64,000 nucleotides of DNA, from NCBI RefSeq assembly GCF_963082655.1, contig NC_081556.1, positions 4,255,265-4,319,264 on the forward strand. The letters are read 5' to 3'. Origin of the DNA: Stomoxys calcitrans (lineage: Eukaryota > Arthropoda > Insecta > Diptera > Muscidae). Below are positions 44,803 to 56,230 of the stretch, in pieces (the stretch's first letter is position 1; each line of letters starts with the position of its first letter). The notes beneath the pieces were generated by a model. That model saw only the letters and a list, made by a program, of their open reading frames with translations. It did not search any database and was not told the origin of the DNA. Position numbers and translations under genes: made by a program.

Positions 44803-45118
44803 GAAGTAAAATCGTGCTACGTTCTTCCGGGTCGAATCCTATATACCCTCCACCACGGACCACATTTGTCAAGTTCTGTGCCTGGTATTTCTTTATAGGC
44901 AAACAGAGGATAATTGATGAAATTTGCTATGCTATTGAAGCTATATCACGCTATGGACCGATTCGGACCATACTAAGTTTGGTAGTAGAAGTCATTGCCC
45001 ACAATTTCAGCCAAATCGGATTAGAATTACGTCATATAGGAGCTCAAGAAGTAAAATTGGGAGATCGATTTATATGGGAGCTATATCAAAACATAGACCG
45101 ATATGGTCCATTTATTGG
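44803..45118 (-). repeat. TR-A element, tail end only, minus strand
   Basis: The tail reads AAGTAAAATCGTGCTACGTT, CTTCCGGGTCGAATCCTATA and TACCCTCCACCACGGACCAC. One unit with GATCGATTTATATGGGAGCT follows before it changes into TR-E at about 45119. Confidence 0.75.
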
Positions 45119-45893
45119 AGTGGAATGGCGTGGTCTCCCCAACACTATGCCTTGAAAAATATCGGCATCGTGATCCTTTCCAATATCACTTATTTGAACC
45201 CCATTTTGCCATTGGTTTAAACGGCCAAACACTTGGCCCAAAAATTTGATATCAAATTCGTTTTCTAAGCACACATTGGCCGCTGAGTAACTTGGCCCTG
45301 AAAATATATATCCGATTCGTGTTCGCGGATATGGGCATGAGGGAGGAACAGGCTATACAATTTGTTGATATCGGAGGGGGGCGGACCTTCCCCGTTACCC
45401 CAAAAACACCACTGATATCAAAAGTGGACCGACAATATGTGTATCAAATAAAAGGTATTGAAGAGTAGAATGCTAATGTGGTATACAAATTAGTTCCAAG
45501 TACCCTGGATGTCGCCCTAACCCCAAAACTTCCCCATAGGCACTTATACCCGAATGTTGATACCAGATTCGTGTTCTTCTCCCAAAGACCTTTCATTTGA
45601 GTCTTATATTGCTATGATCGCGAAAATTGTCCTCTTTCATTTGGGGGTGTTTTGCTGGAGGGGCCATTTTTAGATATCAGTTATGTATTCTACTCCCAAA
45701 TACCTTTAATTAGAGGCCCATATTGCCATGGTCGATAAATATATCCGATTTATGGGTATTTTGACGGGTGGGGTGGTACCCTAAATACTTTTGTCCCACA
45801 ATTGGATATCGGATATGTTTTATACTTTTAAATACCTTTCGCTTGAGTCCCATATTGTCGTGATTGGTCTTCATTTATATTTGACTCCCCACC
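45119..45893. repeat. TR-E tandem array
   Basis: Units carry GATATCAAATTCGTTTTCTA, ATTTGAACCCCATTTTGCCA, CTTGGCCC.GAAAATAT and GGTCCCCTAAATAC-like phrases, spaced about 130-140 bp. Part of the block (about 45380-45520) runs in the opposite sense, so the array contains at least one inversion. TR-A begins at its right end. Confidence 0.7.
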
Positions 45894-46530
45894 CGAAATT
45901 TGGATACCAAATTCTCACAACCATAGGATGGGGGTATACTAATCTAGTCATACCGTTTGTAACACCTCGAAATATTGATCTGCGACACCATATAGTATGT
46001 ATATTCTGGATCGTCTCGACATTCTGATTCGATCTTGCCAAGTCCGTCCGTCTGTCGAAATCACGATAGAGGTCGAACGCGTAAAGCTAGCCGCTTGAAA
46101 TTTTCCATACTTAATATTGATGTAGGTCGTTGGGCATAGATATAGCTCCCATATAAACCGATCTCTCGATTTGATTCTTGAGCACCTGAAAGCCGCAATT
46201 TTTGTCCCATTTGGCTAAAATTTAACATGTAGCGTTCTATTATGACTTCCAACAACTTTGTCTAGTACCGTTCAAATCTTTCTATAACCTGATACAGCTC
46301 CCATATAAACCATATAAAGCGATCTGCCGATTTGGCTTCTTGAGTCCTTAAAAGCCGCAATTTTTGTACGATTTTGGCAAAATTTTCCATGCGGTGTTTT
46401 GTTATGTCTTTCAACAACTGTGCCAAGTACGGTTCAAATCGGTCAATAACCTGTTATAGCTCCCATGTAAACCAGTCTCTCGATCATCCTTGTTCGGTTC
46501 CTAGAAGCTTTAATCTTTGCTGGTTTGGTA
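45894..46530 (+). repeat. TR-A element, tail truncated
   Basis: The head (TCACAACCATAGGATGGGGG then TATACTAATCTAGTC) lacks its first few bases. GTCCGTCCGTCTGTCGAAAT follows, then GGTCGAACGCGTAAAGCTAG and three to four array units with CTCCCATATAAACCGATCTC. The copy fades out after GAAGCTTTAATC near 46515. Confidence 0.8.
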
Positions 46531-47599
46531 TGTAAACTGTGCCCTCCAACTCAACTTTTTATATACATTTTCCTTGTTGTTTCGAAGTTACAAACAAACA
46601 CAAATTGATTTTCTATATAAGATTTAAGTTTTATAACTTTTTTTTAGAAATTTTTAATCTAATTGTGGTGTAATTGTCTAAGTTATTAGCTTCTTACAAC
46701 ATTTACGAAAAAATGTATTCCCTTAAGTATTTCACTCTCTGAAACCTCTGTGAGCCACTGTCCAGTTTGTTTAATGCAACAACTTTTCCCTCGAATATTC
46801 ATGTTGATTTTTCGCAGTAACTACACATTTACATATGCATTTACAGCACTGCCATAGGCAAACCGCCTTTCTATTGAAGGTTAGTTGAGTTTTCATTGAG
46901 TTGAGATGAATTCTCTTAAAACAACTGAGACCCGAGTCACATGTAAAGGATCTCACCAACAACACATTTGCATACCAATGTAAATGCATGCATTAATGTA
47001 TTCGAATGTGTTCTCAACGACGTTCCCCTACTTGGTTACAATGTTTGGCTACAATGCATGCTTTTCATGTTTGCCAGCAAACATTAGTATTCATATGGAC
47101 AATAGGGTGTATCAGAGAAAGAACTAAATGTGCTTTTTTGTGGGAAAGAAATTCCTAAAAACGGTTTTTTAAAAATTGAAAATAGTTTTTCATTGAATTA
47201 ACTTGCAAACACTAGGGAGTCTCAGAAAAAAAACCGATTTGCTTGTTACTAGAAAAATTTCTTGAAAATTGAATTTTCAACTATTGAAAATTGTTTCCCA
47301 TTGAATTTTAATCAAAATTACTCATTTAGTGAACTACACTCCTGCCACTCATTGCTTGTTAAATAAAAATTCACATTTCTCTGCGTCTTTCAAAATTTGA
47401 ATTCTTTTATGTGACACACAAACACAATGTGGTCGTTTGTTCTCGTTTGTGGGATGATTGTGTTCAAATATTTATGAATAATATGTTCGTTTTGAAGTTG
47501 AGTTACTTTGAGAGAATTTTTGAACACCCTAACATCATCAATTCTTTCATACATTCCTTCATTCATACATACATTCATGCGGGTCTGTCTATTTCGATG
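46531..47599. other. No gene recognised
   Basis: Host-like AT-rich sequence. Two similar phrases (AAACGGTTTTTTAAAAATTG near 47160 and ATTGAATTTTCAACTATTGA near 47269) suggest a small local duplication around AAAATTG..TTCCCATTGAATT. No exon is seen. Confidence 0.4.
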
Positions 47600-47836
47600 T
47601 ACAGGGTGGCTGATGAAAGCCGCTACCAAAAAAAAAATGTAATAACTTTTTTTCTATTTAATAATAATAATTTAATAATTAATTTAATTAATTAATTAAT
47701 TAATTTAATTAATAATAATTTAATAATTAATTTAATAATTTAATTTAACATGAATAAAAGAAAAATGTATTCCATACACCGAAAAAAAAATGTAGCAATA
47801 TTCATCATTGTAGCAATATTCATCAGCCACCCTGTA
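47600..47836. mobile_element. TA-flanked MITE, 233 bp
   Basis: The left end CAGGGTGGCTGATGAA (47602) and right end TTCATCAGCCACCCTG (to 47834) are perfect 16-bp inverted repeats. They extend imperfectly to about 26 bp (GCTAC shared), and a TA dinucleotide lies on each side. The interior is TTAATTAATTAA-rich with a tandem doublet of GTAGCAATATTCATCA at the right. TA duplication and a CAGGG-type end fit Tc1/mariner MITEs. No transposase is present. Confidence 0.85.
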
Positions 47837-48353
47837 TGCAAGGGTGTATGTGTTGTTGTGTGTAGTTTAGTGATTGCGTTATTACATGTGAGGCTTTTTC
47901 AAAGTACACATCAAGTGTAAACTTTAATGTTTGTAAGGCATCTTTGAGCGGGATTGCGTGTGTGGGTGTATAATCCTACACACATGTACGCATACAAAGA
48001 TAAATGTAATTGTGACATGTGCGTGTCCTTACTTTTATATTCATCATGCACCCCTGCTTTGAAGGGAAACCCTACGAAGCATTCATTTTATGGTTACTAT
48101 GTGTGGGTTGACAGTTCTTTAACAATTTGAGTGATGAACTTAAAATACTGAACTGTTACTGTCATATCAACTAGAACTGAACAGCAACACACACACACAC
48201 ACATACACAATCAACAGTTTCTCAGCAGTATTGCCAATTTGAAAAAAATCATAACAATTCCAGAAAAATCACGTTTTGAATAAATTTTCTAAAAATTTTA
48301 CATTTGAAAATTTTGACGAAAAAAATTTTGAAAAATTACCTATAACTACAGGA
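47837..48353. other. No gene recognised
   Basis: Host-like sequence with GTGTGTGGGTGTATAATCCT near 47958 and a CA run near 48188-48203. No exon is supported. Confidence 0.4.
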
Positions 48354-48640
48354 GGCCACCGTAGCGCAGAGGTTAGAATGTTCGCCTATGACGCTGAACG
48401 CTTGGGTTCGAATCTTGGCGAGACCTTCAGAAAAAATTTTCAACGGTGGTACTATGTCATGTAAAAAGTTTTCTCTAAAGAGGTGTCGCACTGCGACACG
48501 CCGTTCGGACTCGGCTATAAAAAAATGAGGTCTCTAATCATTGAGCTTAAATTTGATTCGGACTGCACTCATTGATATGTGAGAAGTTTGCCTCTGTTCC
48601 TTAATGGAATGTTCATGAGCAGAATTTGAAAAATTTGCAA
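48354..48640 (+). mobile_element. tRNA-headed SINE, plus strand, full length
   Basis: The head is GGCCACCGTAGCGCAGAGGT with A box TAGCGCAGAGG. The B box is GGTTCGAATCTTGGC near 48405. A middle (GGTGTCGCACTGCGACACGC then CGTTCGGACTCGGC) and the complete tail (CATTGATATGTGAGAAGTTT, CTCTGTTCCTTAATGGAATG) follow. It lacks the TTATCCCCTCC.AATGCTGGC segment seen in the 49.6 kb copy. The GTGTCGCACTGCGACAC stretch is itself a small palindrome. This copy gives the clearest polymerase III promoter of the family. Confidence 0.85.
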
Positions 48641-48869
48641 TATTATGGGGTCCAAATTATCGCATACGTTATCGAGTGTGCTTTCGAATCGAATGAAATT
48701 TCATCTCGTATTTACTGGAAGTTATACCACCTTAATGAACCCTTAAAGTAATTTTTTTTTTATAAATTGTGATCTACTTAAACATTTGCATTCATGTCAA
48801 AAATTCACTTGGAATAAAGAAATGCATAATTCACAATAGAGATATTTCGAACGGTTTTACTCGTTCACA
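48641..48869. other. Spacer between SINE and LINE-epsilon
   Basis: AT-rich spacer. It carries one reverse TATTGTGAAT motif (48829-48838). No gene is seen. Confidence 0.4.
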
Positions 48870-49045
48870 TACTTCGAAAGAAGCATTCAAGTGTTTGGAC
48901 TTTCTTAAGCGGTGCAAGAAATTTTTCACCTCTTCGGATCTTCTCAATATCTATACTACCTACATCAGGCCGAGGATGGAACTTAACTCTCATATATAGG
49001 CAGGAGCTCCAACATCATCCTTGGAGCTACTTGACTGGGTTCCAC
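48870..49045 (+). pseudogene. LINE-epsilon post-palm fragment, plus strand
   Basis: The plus strand encodes HTSKEAFKCLDFLKRCKKFF, then DLLNIYTTYIRPRMELNSHI. After a stop and a frame change it reads AGAPTSSLELLDWVP. The last segment matches AGASKCFLGLLDWVQ of the minus-strand LINE-epsilon at 36.0 kb. FLK..KKFF..S.LL.IY..YIRP is the usual region after the reverse transcriptase palm in jockey-type elements. It abuts LINE-delta, which runs in the opposite direction. Confidence 0.75.
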
Positions 49046-50190
49046 TTTTATCCGATAGCTATTCACCACATCTGCTACCGTGTACGCATGAATTTTCTCT
49101 AGGCCCGCTTGACACGCCGCTTTGTCTATAGGTACTCTCTTGTAGAGCTGAACCTCACGCTTTAGGTATCCACCTAGATCTGGGAGGTGGATACCTATCC
49201 ATAAGATGATAATTTGGATGATCCCTGCGATAACAGTCCAAAAGTTATTGCTTAGAGCTGCCAAATGTGAGGCCATGTATTTTGGGACACTTGACGGTTG
49301 GAATTATTTCCCCATCGACCATATCACAGTCAGCTCGTTATTCAGCTCATGCGTATTTGTAGTGAACAATGTGGCTACAGATTTGGTGGCAGATATCTTC
49401 AGATTTCTTGCAGCAAAATATGAGGCATGTTCGTTGAGGTAGACGTTCGTTCAAAAATGGGTGGGAAGCTGTTGCCATGATCGTACAATCGTCCGCATAT
49501 GTATACGATCTCTATGCCATCTGGAGGGGGTGGTGGAATAAAGGATAGGTAGAGGTTAAACAGTGTCGGAGATACCACCCCTATGGAGCCACCGCGGTGC
49601 ATAGGTTAGCATACTCGACTATCGTGCCCAAACGCCCAGGTTCAAATCCTGTCGACGAGAACACCTTAAAACATTTTTCAGCGGTGATTATCCCCTCATC
49701 AAATGCTGGCGACATTTGTGAGAATTTTGAGCCATGTGCAACTTCTTAACCAAGAGAGTCTTTCGGACTCGGCATAAGACAGGAGGTCCCTTTATCATTG
49801 AGCTTAAATTTGAATCGGGCAGCAGTCAATTGATATTGTGAGAGGTTAGTTTCCCTCTAATTTATTCCATAATGGGATGTTTGGGAAACACTTAATTTAA
49901 CCACAGATATCACCCTGCCTTGGGGACCTCACTGTTTCACTCTACTGTGCTTCGACTTCTTATCCCTAAATTCCACAAATGTCTGGAGACCACACAGATA
50001 ATTTGCGACCCAATATTTCAGGCCTGGCTAGAGGGACGTGTTGGCGATGTCCTCAAATAGTTTGGCAATGCCTTCGATAGGTCCAATGCCACGACTGATT
50101 GAAGCCACGGCAAATGTGTGGGGTGATGGCATGCAGAGCAGTTGTTTTGCTATGCAATCTTCGGAATCCATGTTGATGTTGATATCCATG
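49046..50190 (-). pseudogene. LINE-delta reverse transcriptase, split by a SINE
   Basis: Reading downward from about 50190, the minus strand encodes HGFRRLHSKTTALH in one frame, then FEDIANTSL..GLKYWVANYL, TFVEFRDKKSKH and a GPQGRVIS motif B. The SINE (49581-49904) interrupts at this point. The frame resumes GVVSPTLFNLYLSFIPPPPP with DGIEIVYICGRLYDHG (decayed YADDCTIM motif C), then KISATKSVATLFTTNTHELN, and ends with KIHAYTVADVVNSYR near 49.07 kb. The order matches a jockey/CR1-type reverse transcriptase. An internal deletion removes much of the region after motif D. Motif C is mutated, so the copy is inactive. Confidence 0.85.
49570..49915 (+). mobile_element. tRNA-headed SINE inside LINE-delta
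   Basis: AGATACCACCC (49570-49580) and AGATATCACCC (49905-49915) flank the SINE and both encode the same point of LINE-delta motif B, so they are an 11-bp target duplication with one mutation. The head (GCCACCGCGGTGCATAGGTT) and B box (GGTTCAAATCC) are clear. The middle includes TTATCCCCTCATCAAATGCT and TTTCGGACTCGGC. The tail is decayed but recognisable (CAATTGATATTGTGAGAGGT then TAATGGGATGTTTGGG). Confidence 0.9.
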
Positions 50191-50405
50191 AGGTGTATTG
50201 TCCAAACCGGTCTATAATCAGATATAATTTCCTTATAAAACGATTAGCCATCTACTGTCCCCAGAAGTTTAATTTTTCCTTATTTGGCAAACATTTTTTT
50301 AAGTAAAGTACACATGTGTCTTCAACTTTGATAACATGTGTAAGATTCCATGGTGGTGGGTTTCCAAGACTGCCAGGCCGAATTTAAGCAGTTTTTACTT
50401 GTTTC
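50191..50405 (+). repeat. TR-A tail fragment
   Basis: CCAAACCGGTCTATAATCAG starts a single array unit. The tail CCATGGTGGTGGGTTTCCAA then GACTGCCAGGCCGAATTTAA and TTTTTACTTGTTT ends at about 50405. It joins LINE-delta without a recognisable boundary sequence. Confidence 0.75.
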
Positions 50406-51960
50406 AATTTAAATTTTTCCAATATTTCGATCCTCGTCGGTTTACTTTAAAGTTTGATAGATATTTTGGGTGGGGAGTAGCTCTCTGAAGATGTGTCTGC
50501 AAATTTTGACATCGGAGTCATATTCTACTCCCAATTATCTTTTATTTGAGTACCATATTATGGCCAAATTGAATTTTTATATAATTTCCTTCAATAAAAA
50601 GTTCCAAAGTATCTTAAAAATTTTATATTTATGGAAAATATCATCAAAATTTGATTTGTGTAAGCAAAAAATTTTGTAAAAATGTATTGCTTAACGAAAT
50701 TGAACTAAGAAGCACTAAGAAGAAGGCCCAATGAGGGCAACTCTGCTTGCTTACCCCACCCTCTCATTTTACATTTTTTCCGATGAATTGTTTGCATCCA
50801 CTTGTTGTGGCTGCTTTTCCATTATGACAATGCCAATGTGTATGGAGCTGGTTGGCATTCCCCCATAGAAAGGTTTTACTAAGTCTCAAAGAGTTGGGTG
50901 ATAGAATATTCCATTATTCGCATCAGCGCTCATGCTTCAAAGTCTGAGCTCGCTTTGTTTATGGGAGCATGCTGTCATTTCTTCTGCGTTCTCATTAAGG
51001 AAACTGTCTTCAACGTAGAATAATCATTTCAAATGCAATTTTGCCTTGAAGGAAAAAAAATCCTGGCAGAAATTTTTCCTCCGTTACATATGTTTTTCTG
51101 TCCATGAATTTATAATGATTTTTCTAGCTGAAGAGGAAAAATATATAAATTTGAACTTAAAGTTTTATAAGCTGTCAAATCGCTAAAATATATTAAAATT
51201 GTATTTTCTTTGATTTTCTCTTTATCCGCATGTCCTTGGTGCGCTGTGTGTTTGGTAAATTCAAATATTTACTTTGGCCTTCTTTATTGGAAAACTGTTT
51301 CGATTTGGGGGATTAGAAAAACTATCTATGAAAGTATTTTAGATATCTTTTGTGTCGTAAAGTACACATTTAGTTTTCTTTGAGAAGTATTTTCTTCTTT
51401 TTTTTTTGTTTCCCCATATTGAATTCTTTAGAGACCATGTAACCATCATGATAGAACATAACCGGAAGCATTGATATCCGGGTAACATGCACACAGCGTT
51501 TGTTTATTCTGTTGGTATGGCTCGTGTCTTTGGTTGCATTCAGGACATTTTGAAGAGTATCTTATCAATGTTTTTATTGAAACCAAGTTGGCACAGAAGA
51601 GATGTGGTTTATTGGTTTATTTGAAATTGGTTGTTTGGTAGAGATGTGGTGCAAAGCGCAAAGTGTTGAGGTTAATTTAAGTATATGAGTTTGCCAATTT
51701 TCGACTTGTCATGATTTTGTTTCAAATTAATTGTTAAAGTTTTTTAAAATTTTATTTCGAAGGAAAGTTGTAAAATTTAGTCCATTAGCAAAATTTTCCA
51801 TAATTTTGCAAAATTGTAATCTTTAATGGAGTTCCAAAATTTGATTTCAATAGATAAGTTTGGTGGTTTTTATTTTCTAAAGAAAATTTTGCCAAAGTTT
51901 TATTTCTATGGAAAACGTTAAACTGAATCCTATATGATCTTTATTGGTCTATGAATTCTA
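50406..51960. other. No gene recognised; one TR-E remnant
   Basis: A single decayed TR-E unit (ATATTCTACTCCCAATTATC then TTTATTTGAGTACCATATTA) lies near 50520-50563. The rest is host-like AT-rich DNA with AAAATTTTATTTCTATGG-type text near 51880-51920. No exon is supported. Confidence 0.45.
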
Positions 51961-53290
51961 TCGGAGGGTTTAGGGTCATTAACCTTTGGGTGTTTGATAT
52001 ACTCTATTCTTAAAAGTCTTTATGTCAGCCCGATGATGTTTGATTTGGGGGTGTTTTCGGGGGTGAGGTGGTCCCCTAGATACTTGGCCCTGAAAAAAAT
52101 ATCAGCATCGTGTTCAAATACCATAAATTTGAACCCCATATTGCCATTGGTTTAAGGGGAGTTTATGAGATGAGGTGTCCTCCAACACTAGGCCCCAAAA
52201 TTTATACTCTTCGGGGGGTGTTTTAGAAAAGGGGCGGTGCCCCAAAATATATGGTCCCACATTTGGAAATCAGATTCGTTTTCTACTCTCAAATACCTTT
52301 ATTTGAGCTCAATATTGAAGTGGTCGGTAAATTTAGGAGTGTTTTGGGGAGTGAGGTGGTCCCCCAAACATTTAGCCCTGAAAGTATATCAGCATCGTTC
52401 TCTACTCTCAAATATAATTTATTTGAACCCCATATTGGTATTGGCCTCAAAATTGGATATCAAATTCGTTTTCTTTTCGCAAATACATTTCATTTAACCC
52501 TCTTATTGCAAAAGTCACCAAATATGTTCGGTTTGGCTATGAGCCGTAAAAATTATCAATATCGAGATCCGATCCCTTTAATACCCAAATTGTCATGGTG
52601 AGCAAATCCGTCCCATTTGGGGGTTGTTATGGGGGTGGGAAGTCTCCTAGGCAGTTGGTTCCGATATCAGATTCGTGGTCTACTCCCAAATACCTTTCAT
52701 TTGAGCCCCATATTTCCATACTCGCAAACATGACCGGTTTGAGGATGTTATGGGGGTGGTGTGGCCCCATAGACACTTTTTCCCGAATATTGATATTAGA
52801 TTGCTGCTTTACTCCCAAAGACCTTTCATTTGAGCCCCATATTGCTATTGTCATAAATTTGTCCTCTTTTGGGGGTGTTTTTGGGAGAGGCGGCCCACCT
52901 ATACAATTGGCCCCAACTTTGGATATCAGATTCATATTTTACACTCAAATACCTTTTATCTAAGCCCCATATTGCCATCGTCAGTAAATTAGTCCTGTAT
53001 GGGGGGTGTTTTGCGGAAAAGGTGGACCCCCAGAAATTTGATTCCCACAGTTGGATATCAGATTAGTATTCTACTTGAAAATACCTTTCATTTGGGTCCC
53101 ATATTGCCATGGTCGGTAAATATGTCCGATTTAGGGGTGTTTTGGAAGTTGGGGTGGTCCCCCTAACACTTGGTCCGACAATTGGATATCAGATACGGTC
53201 TTAATATATATTTGGTAGGTTTAGGGGGTGGGTTGGCCCCCTAGGTACCACATCCGAAATTTGGATACCAACTTTTTATTTTTACGTTAC
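51961..53290. repeat. TR-E tandem array, longest copy
   Basis: About nine units are present, anchored on TTTGAGCCCCATATTGCCAT. The anchors near 52691, 52829, 52958 and 53091 are spaced 138, 129 and 133 bp. Other phrases are GGGGTGTTTTGGGG, GGTGGTCCCCC and TTGGATATCAGATTCGT. The array ends in CCCCCTAGGTACCACATCCG near 53242. Orientation is opposite to 0.5-2.3 kb. The guanine-rich units (runs of GGGG) stand out from the AT-rich surroundings. No coding signal is present. Confidence 0.85.
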
Positions 53291-53454
53291 TATAAGAGAG
53301 CACACAAAATTTGCACCACCCATCACCGAGAAGTGTCGTGTCTGAAAATTAGGATATGATATAAAAAATACAATTTGAAAAAAATTTTTTTTCTGAATAT
53401 TTTTGACAAAATATTCTATAGAAATAATATGAAAAAAATGTTTATATAAAAAAA
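53291..53454. other. Short AT-rich spacer
   Basis: A/T-rich sequence between TR-E and TR-D with an ACAAAATATTCTATAGAAAT phrase. Nothing else is recognised. Confidence 0.4.
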
Positions 53455-54028
53455 CCAGAAAGAAAAGGCAAAAGTCGGGCGGAGCCGACTATATAATTTG
53501 GCTGAAATTTTGCACATAGTGTTCTGTTATGACAACAACTGCGCCAAGTACGGTTCAAATCGGTCTATAACCTGATATAGCTCCTATATAGATCTCCCGA
53601 TTTGACTTCTTGAGCCCCTGGAAGCCTCAATTGTCATTCGAAAGTATTCTGTTATGACTCCCAACAATGGAGGCAAGTACTGTCCAAAGCGGTGTATAAC
53701 CTGATAAAGCTCCCATATAAACCGATCTCCCGATTAGACTTCCTGAGCCGCAATTTTTGTCCAAGTACGGTTTAAATCTCTGCATCACTAGATATAGATC
53801 CCATATAAACTGATCTCCCGATCTGATTTCTAAAGCCCTTACAAGCCGTAATTTTTTCCCGATTTGGCTAAAATTTTGCGGATAGTGTTCTCTTCTCTCA
53901 ACAACTGCGCCAAGTACGGTCCAATTCGGTCTATAATTAGATATAGCTCCCATATTTTAGCAGAATCTACGGCGGTGGGTTCCCAAGATTCGGACCGGCC
54001 GAATTTGGCACGCCTTTACTTGTTTTTA
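53455..54028 (+). repeat. TR-D hairpin end fused to a TR-A array and tail
   Basis: The left edge is AAAAGGCAAAAGTCGGGCGG then AGCCGACTATATAAT. It contains the hairpin AGTCGG..CCGACT, the TR-D counterpart of the TR-A hairpin. It passes at about 53498 directly into TR-A units (GGCTGAAATTTTGCACATAG and GACTTCTTGAGCCCCTGGAA) in plus orientation. It finishes with the TR-A tail TTCCCAAGATTCGGACCGGC then CGAATTTGGCACGCC. The element therefore has a hairpin end on both sides and no head. Confidence 0.8.
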
Positions 54029-55146
54029 TATTTCATTGCATCGTACAAAAATTTTTATTAGTACAATCGTTCGTATGTTTCACAGTTATGAGGTACCAGA
54101 TGACGTATACGTGGTTTTATTTTGTGTACGCCTAGATGTACACAAAATTATATGGCCTTTTTTAAATAATTCACAATAGGATAAGGGTATATTAACATCT
54201 GCTTGAACAAAAACGTCAGCGTGATAGGTGGTCATGCGTTCTTGCAGTCATGCTAACCTATGCACGAATTTCACGGCCTTCACAATGAACTCGATGTTTA
54301 TTCTAATGTGAAAAAAATATTTCCAAAGGCTAATATTACACAATTTTATGGGAAAATTTCTTCACCTTCCCTAAAAAAACAAACAAGCAACCCCATAATT
54401 TTATTATGATTCATTAGGCACTGGAAATGATGTAATTAAGGAAATTAAGAAAACATAATAAATGTTTTAATGAGTACTTTGGCACAAATTGAAATGTCTA
54501 ATTATGGTTTTTTGTGCTTTAAAAAACATAAAATTGTGTAATTACTTTTTTTTTCTACTTTGGTGAACTGTTATTTTGCCACATTTACAGTCGTATAATT
54601 ATTTATCCCATTCCCAGTTTAATTCAATCATTTACTCAATGTAAGCCGTTAAAATTGTAGGGTAATATTGTGGAAAAAAAATCCAATTATTTAGAGTGCC
54701 ATAGCAGTGCGTTGTTAACGAATTCAGTTTTAAATAACATACAATCGCATTATGGTTGGCATGGAGTAAAACACATAACAAGGTTAAATGTTCATATGAG
54801 AAATTCCAAAGAAATCGGGGAAATAGTTTTTCCCAGCATAAATGTAGAAATTTCAAATATAGGTAAAAAGAAGGTCAGAACGCCCAATACGCACACATGT
54901 TAACCCATCGCTGTATATAGAAAATCTCAAACCTTGTCTAAAAATTGTAAAGCACCCCAATTGTATAAATGGTATAAGCTGATATGCCATCAACATCAAC
55001 CTCAATAAATCAGTTGGCTAAACATTTTCCATTTTATGGTATTCACAGAATTTCTTCATTCATTTATTTAGTTGTGCAATGCAGTATATGAAAAATTTTC
55101 TTCAACATATGCATGAAATCTTTTGAAATTCTCTAACAAAGTCATT
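54029..55146. other. No gene recognised; one perfect hairpin
   Basis: ATTTTGTGTAC (54119-54129) and GTACACAAAAT (54138-54148) form an 11-bp perfect stem with an 8-base loop. A reverse TATTGTGAAT motif is at 54169-54178. A possible SINE-head relic on the minus strand lies near 54208-54260. The remainder is AT-rich DNA without a supported exon. Confidence 0.5.
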
Positions 55147-55229
55147 CTTATAATCAATGGCGTAGCTAGGGTGGGTGGTAAGCACCCCCAGAATTTTCGT
55201 TAGTATTGACTACTGTGAACTATTGATTG

Positions 55230-56230
55230 TGGGATTTCTGTGTGGGACCGCCTACTGTGTAGGCGGTGTGGGGTTTCAGTAGGGCCGAAGAAGACGAGAC
55301 GACTGTTATAAGGCTGGCCACCTTTTCCCGGGAAGTATTTCTTAGGAGACGGACAAGACTAAATGGAGGCATGAATACACGCTAGTTATTCATAACGCGA
55401 CCGAGTGATTTGTACAGGCGCGACCGAGTGATTTGGTGATGCGCATGGCATGGCCTGGCACTTGCCTTGCCCATGTTGATGCTGCGGCGTTTGCCCATCG
55501 TTGGTTCACGTAGCTTTTGTGGTTGTGTTAGGTCATCCCTGAGGGTGGCCGCGTTGATTGTGAGTCCCATGTTGAAGCGGATATGTGTTGTCTAGCCCGT
55601 GAGGGCTGCCGTGTCCTGTTTGTGTATATCGTCCTGATGTATATTGTTTTCGTGCATACTTTTATATGCTGGCTTCAGGTCGGCTTAGGGCGATTCTTTT
55701 CTTTTCTTCCAGGTGACCAGTCCGCAACTGTTTGGGGTTCAACTGATAGTAGCCTTTTAAGGCTACGAAGTCTAACCGGAGACTTTAATCTGGTACCACG
55801 GGTGTCAGGAGCTCTTGGAACTTCGGTTCCAGCCTGGCAATGGTGGGGCCCCAGTGGGGAGCAACTTGGTGGCTGTGGTTTGTACCCAAATCACGGGTAG
55901 GGCACAAGCTCGGCGTGGAGTTGCGTTTCCAACCGGGTGTCGTGACCCAAAGATCGGAAGCAGTTTTAGGTAGTGCTCCGCTCCTAACCAAGGAGGTGAA
56001 CACGTCCAAAAACGTGGGATCAAAATGGTACTCATGTGCGGATTATCACTTGTGGGGGCGTTGGTAGACGCATTGTATTCACCCTTGGGCCTCGCAGGTT
56101 TGGGCCGTGATGGCGGGCAACTGCGTTAAACACGACATTAGTGTGTTTTTAAAACCTACCGATTCCATAAGGAAACCGTTGAAGAAACCCTAATTTGCCA
56201 TTCGCTTGCTTTATTTGCAAAACAGTGGGC
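55230..56230. other. GC-richer block inside the hAT-like element, identity unknown
   Basis: Composition is clearly less AT-rich than the surroundings. GCGCGACCGAGTGATTT occurs twice in tandem (near 55396 and 55418). Frames of 60-105 codons exist on both strands, including one with NAATLRDDLTQPQKLREP on the minus strand, but no known domain was recognised. TGGGGTTCAACTGATAGTAG near 55731 and the text up to 56.1 kb read like non-LTR 5' UTR or ORF1 sequence, which is a guess. Confidence 0.4.

Noticed and set aside
48354..48430. tRNA gene at the SINE head
   Set aside because: The A and B boxes are good, but the same head is joined to the same non-tRNA body in several copies, so it is a SINE promoter.
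54119..54148. Rho-independent terminator at the perfect hairpin
   Set aside because: The stem is AT-rich and the host is eukaryotic. It is noted only as a palindrome.
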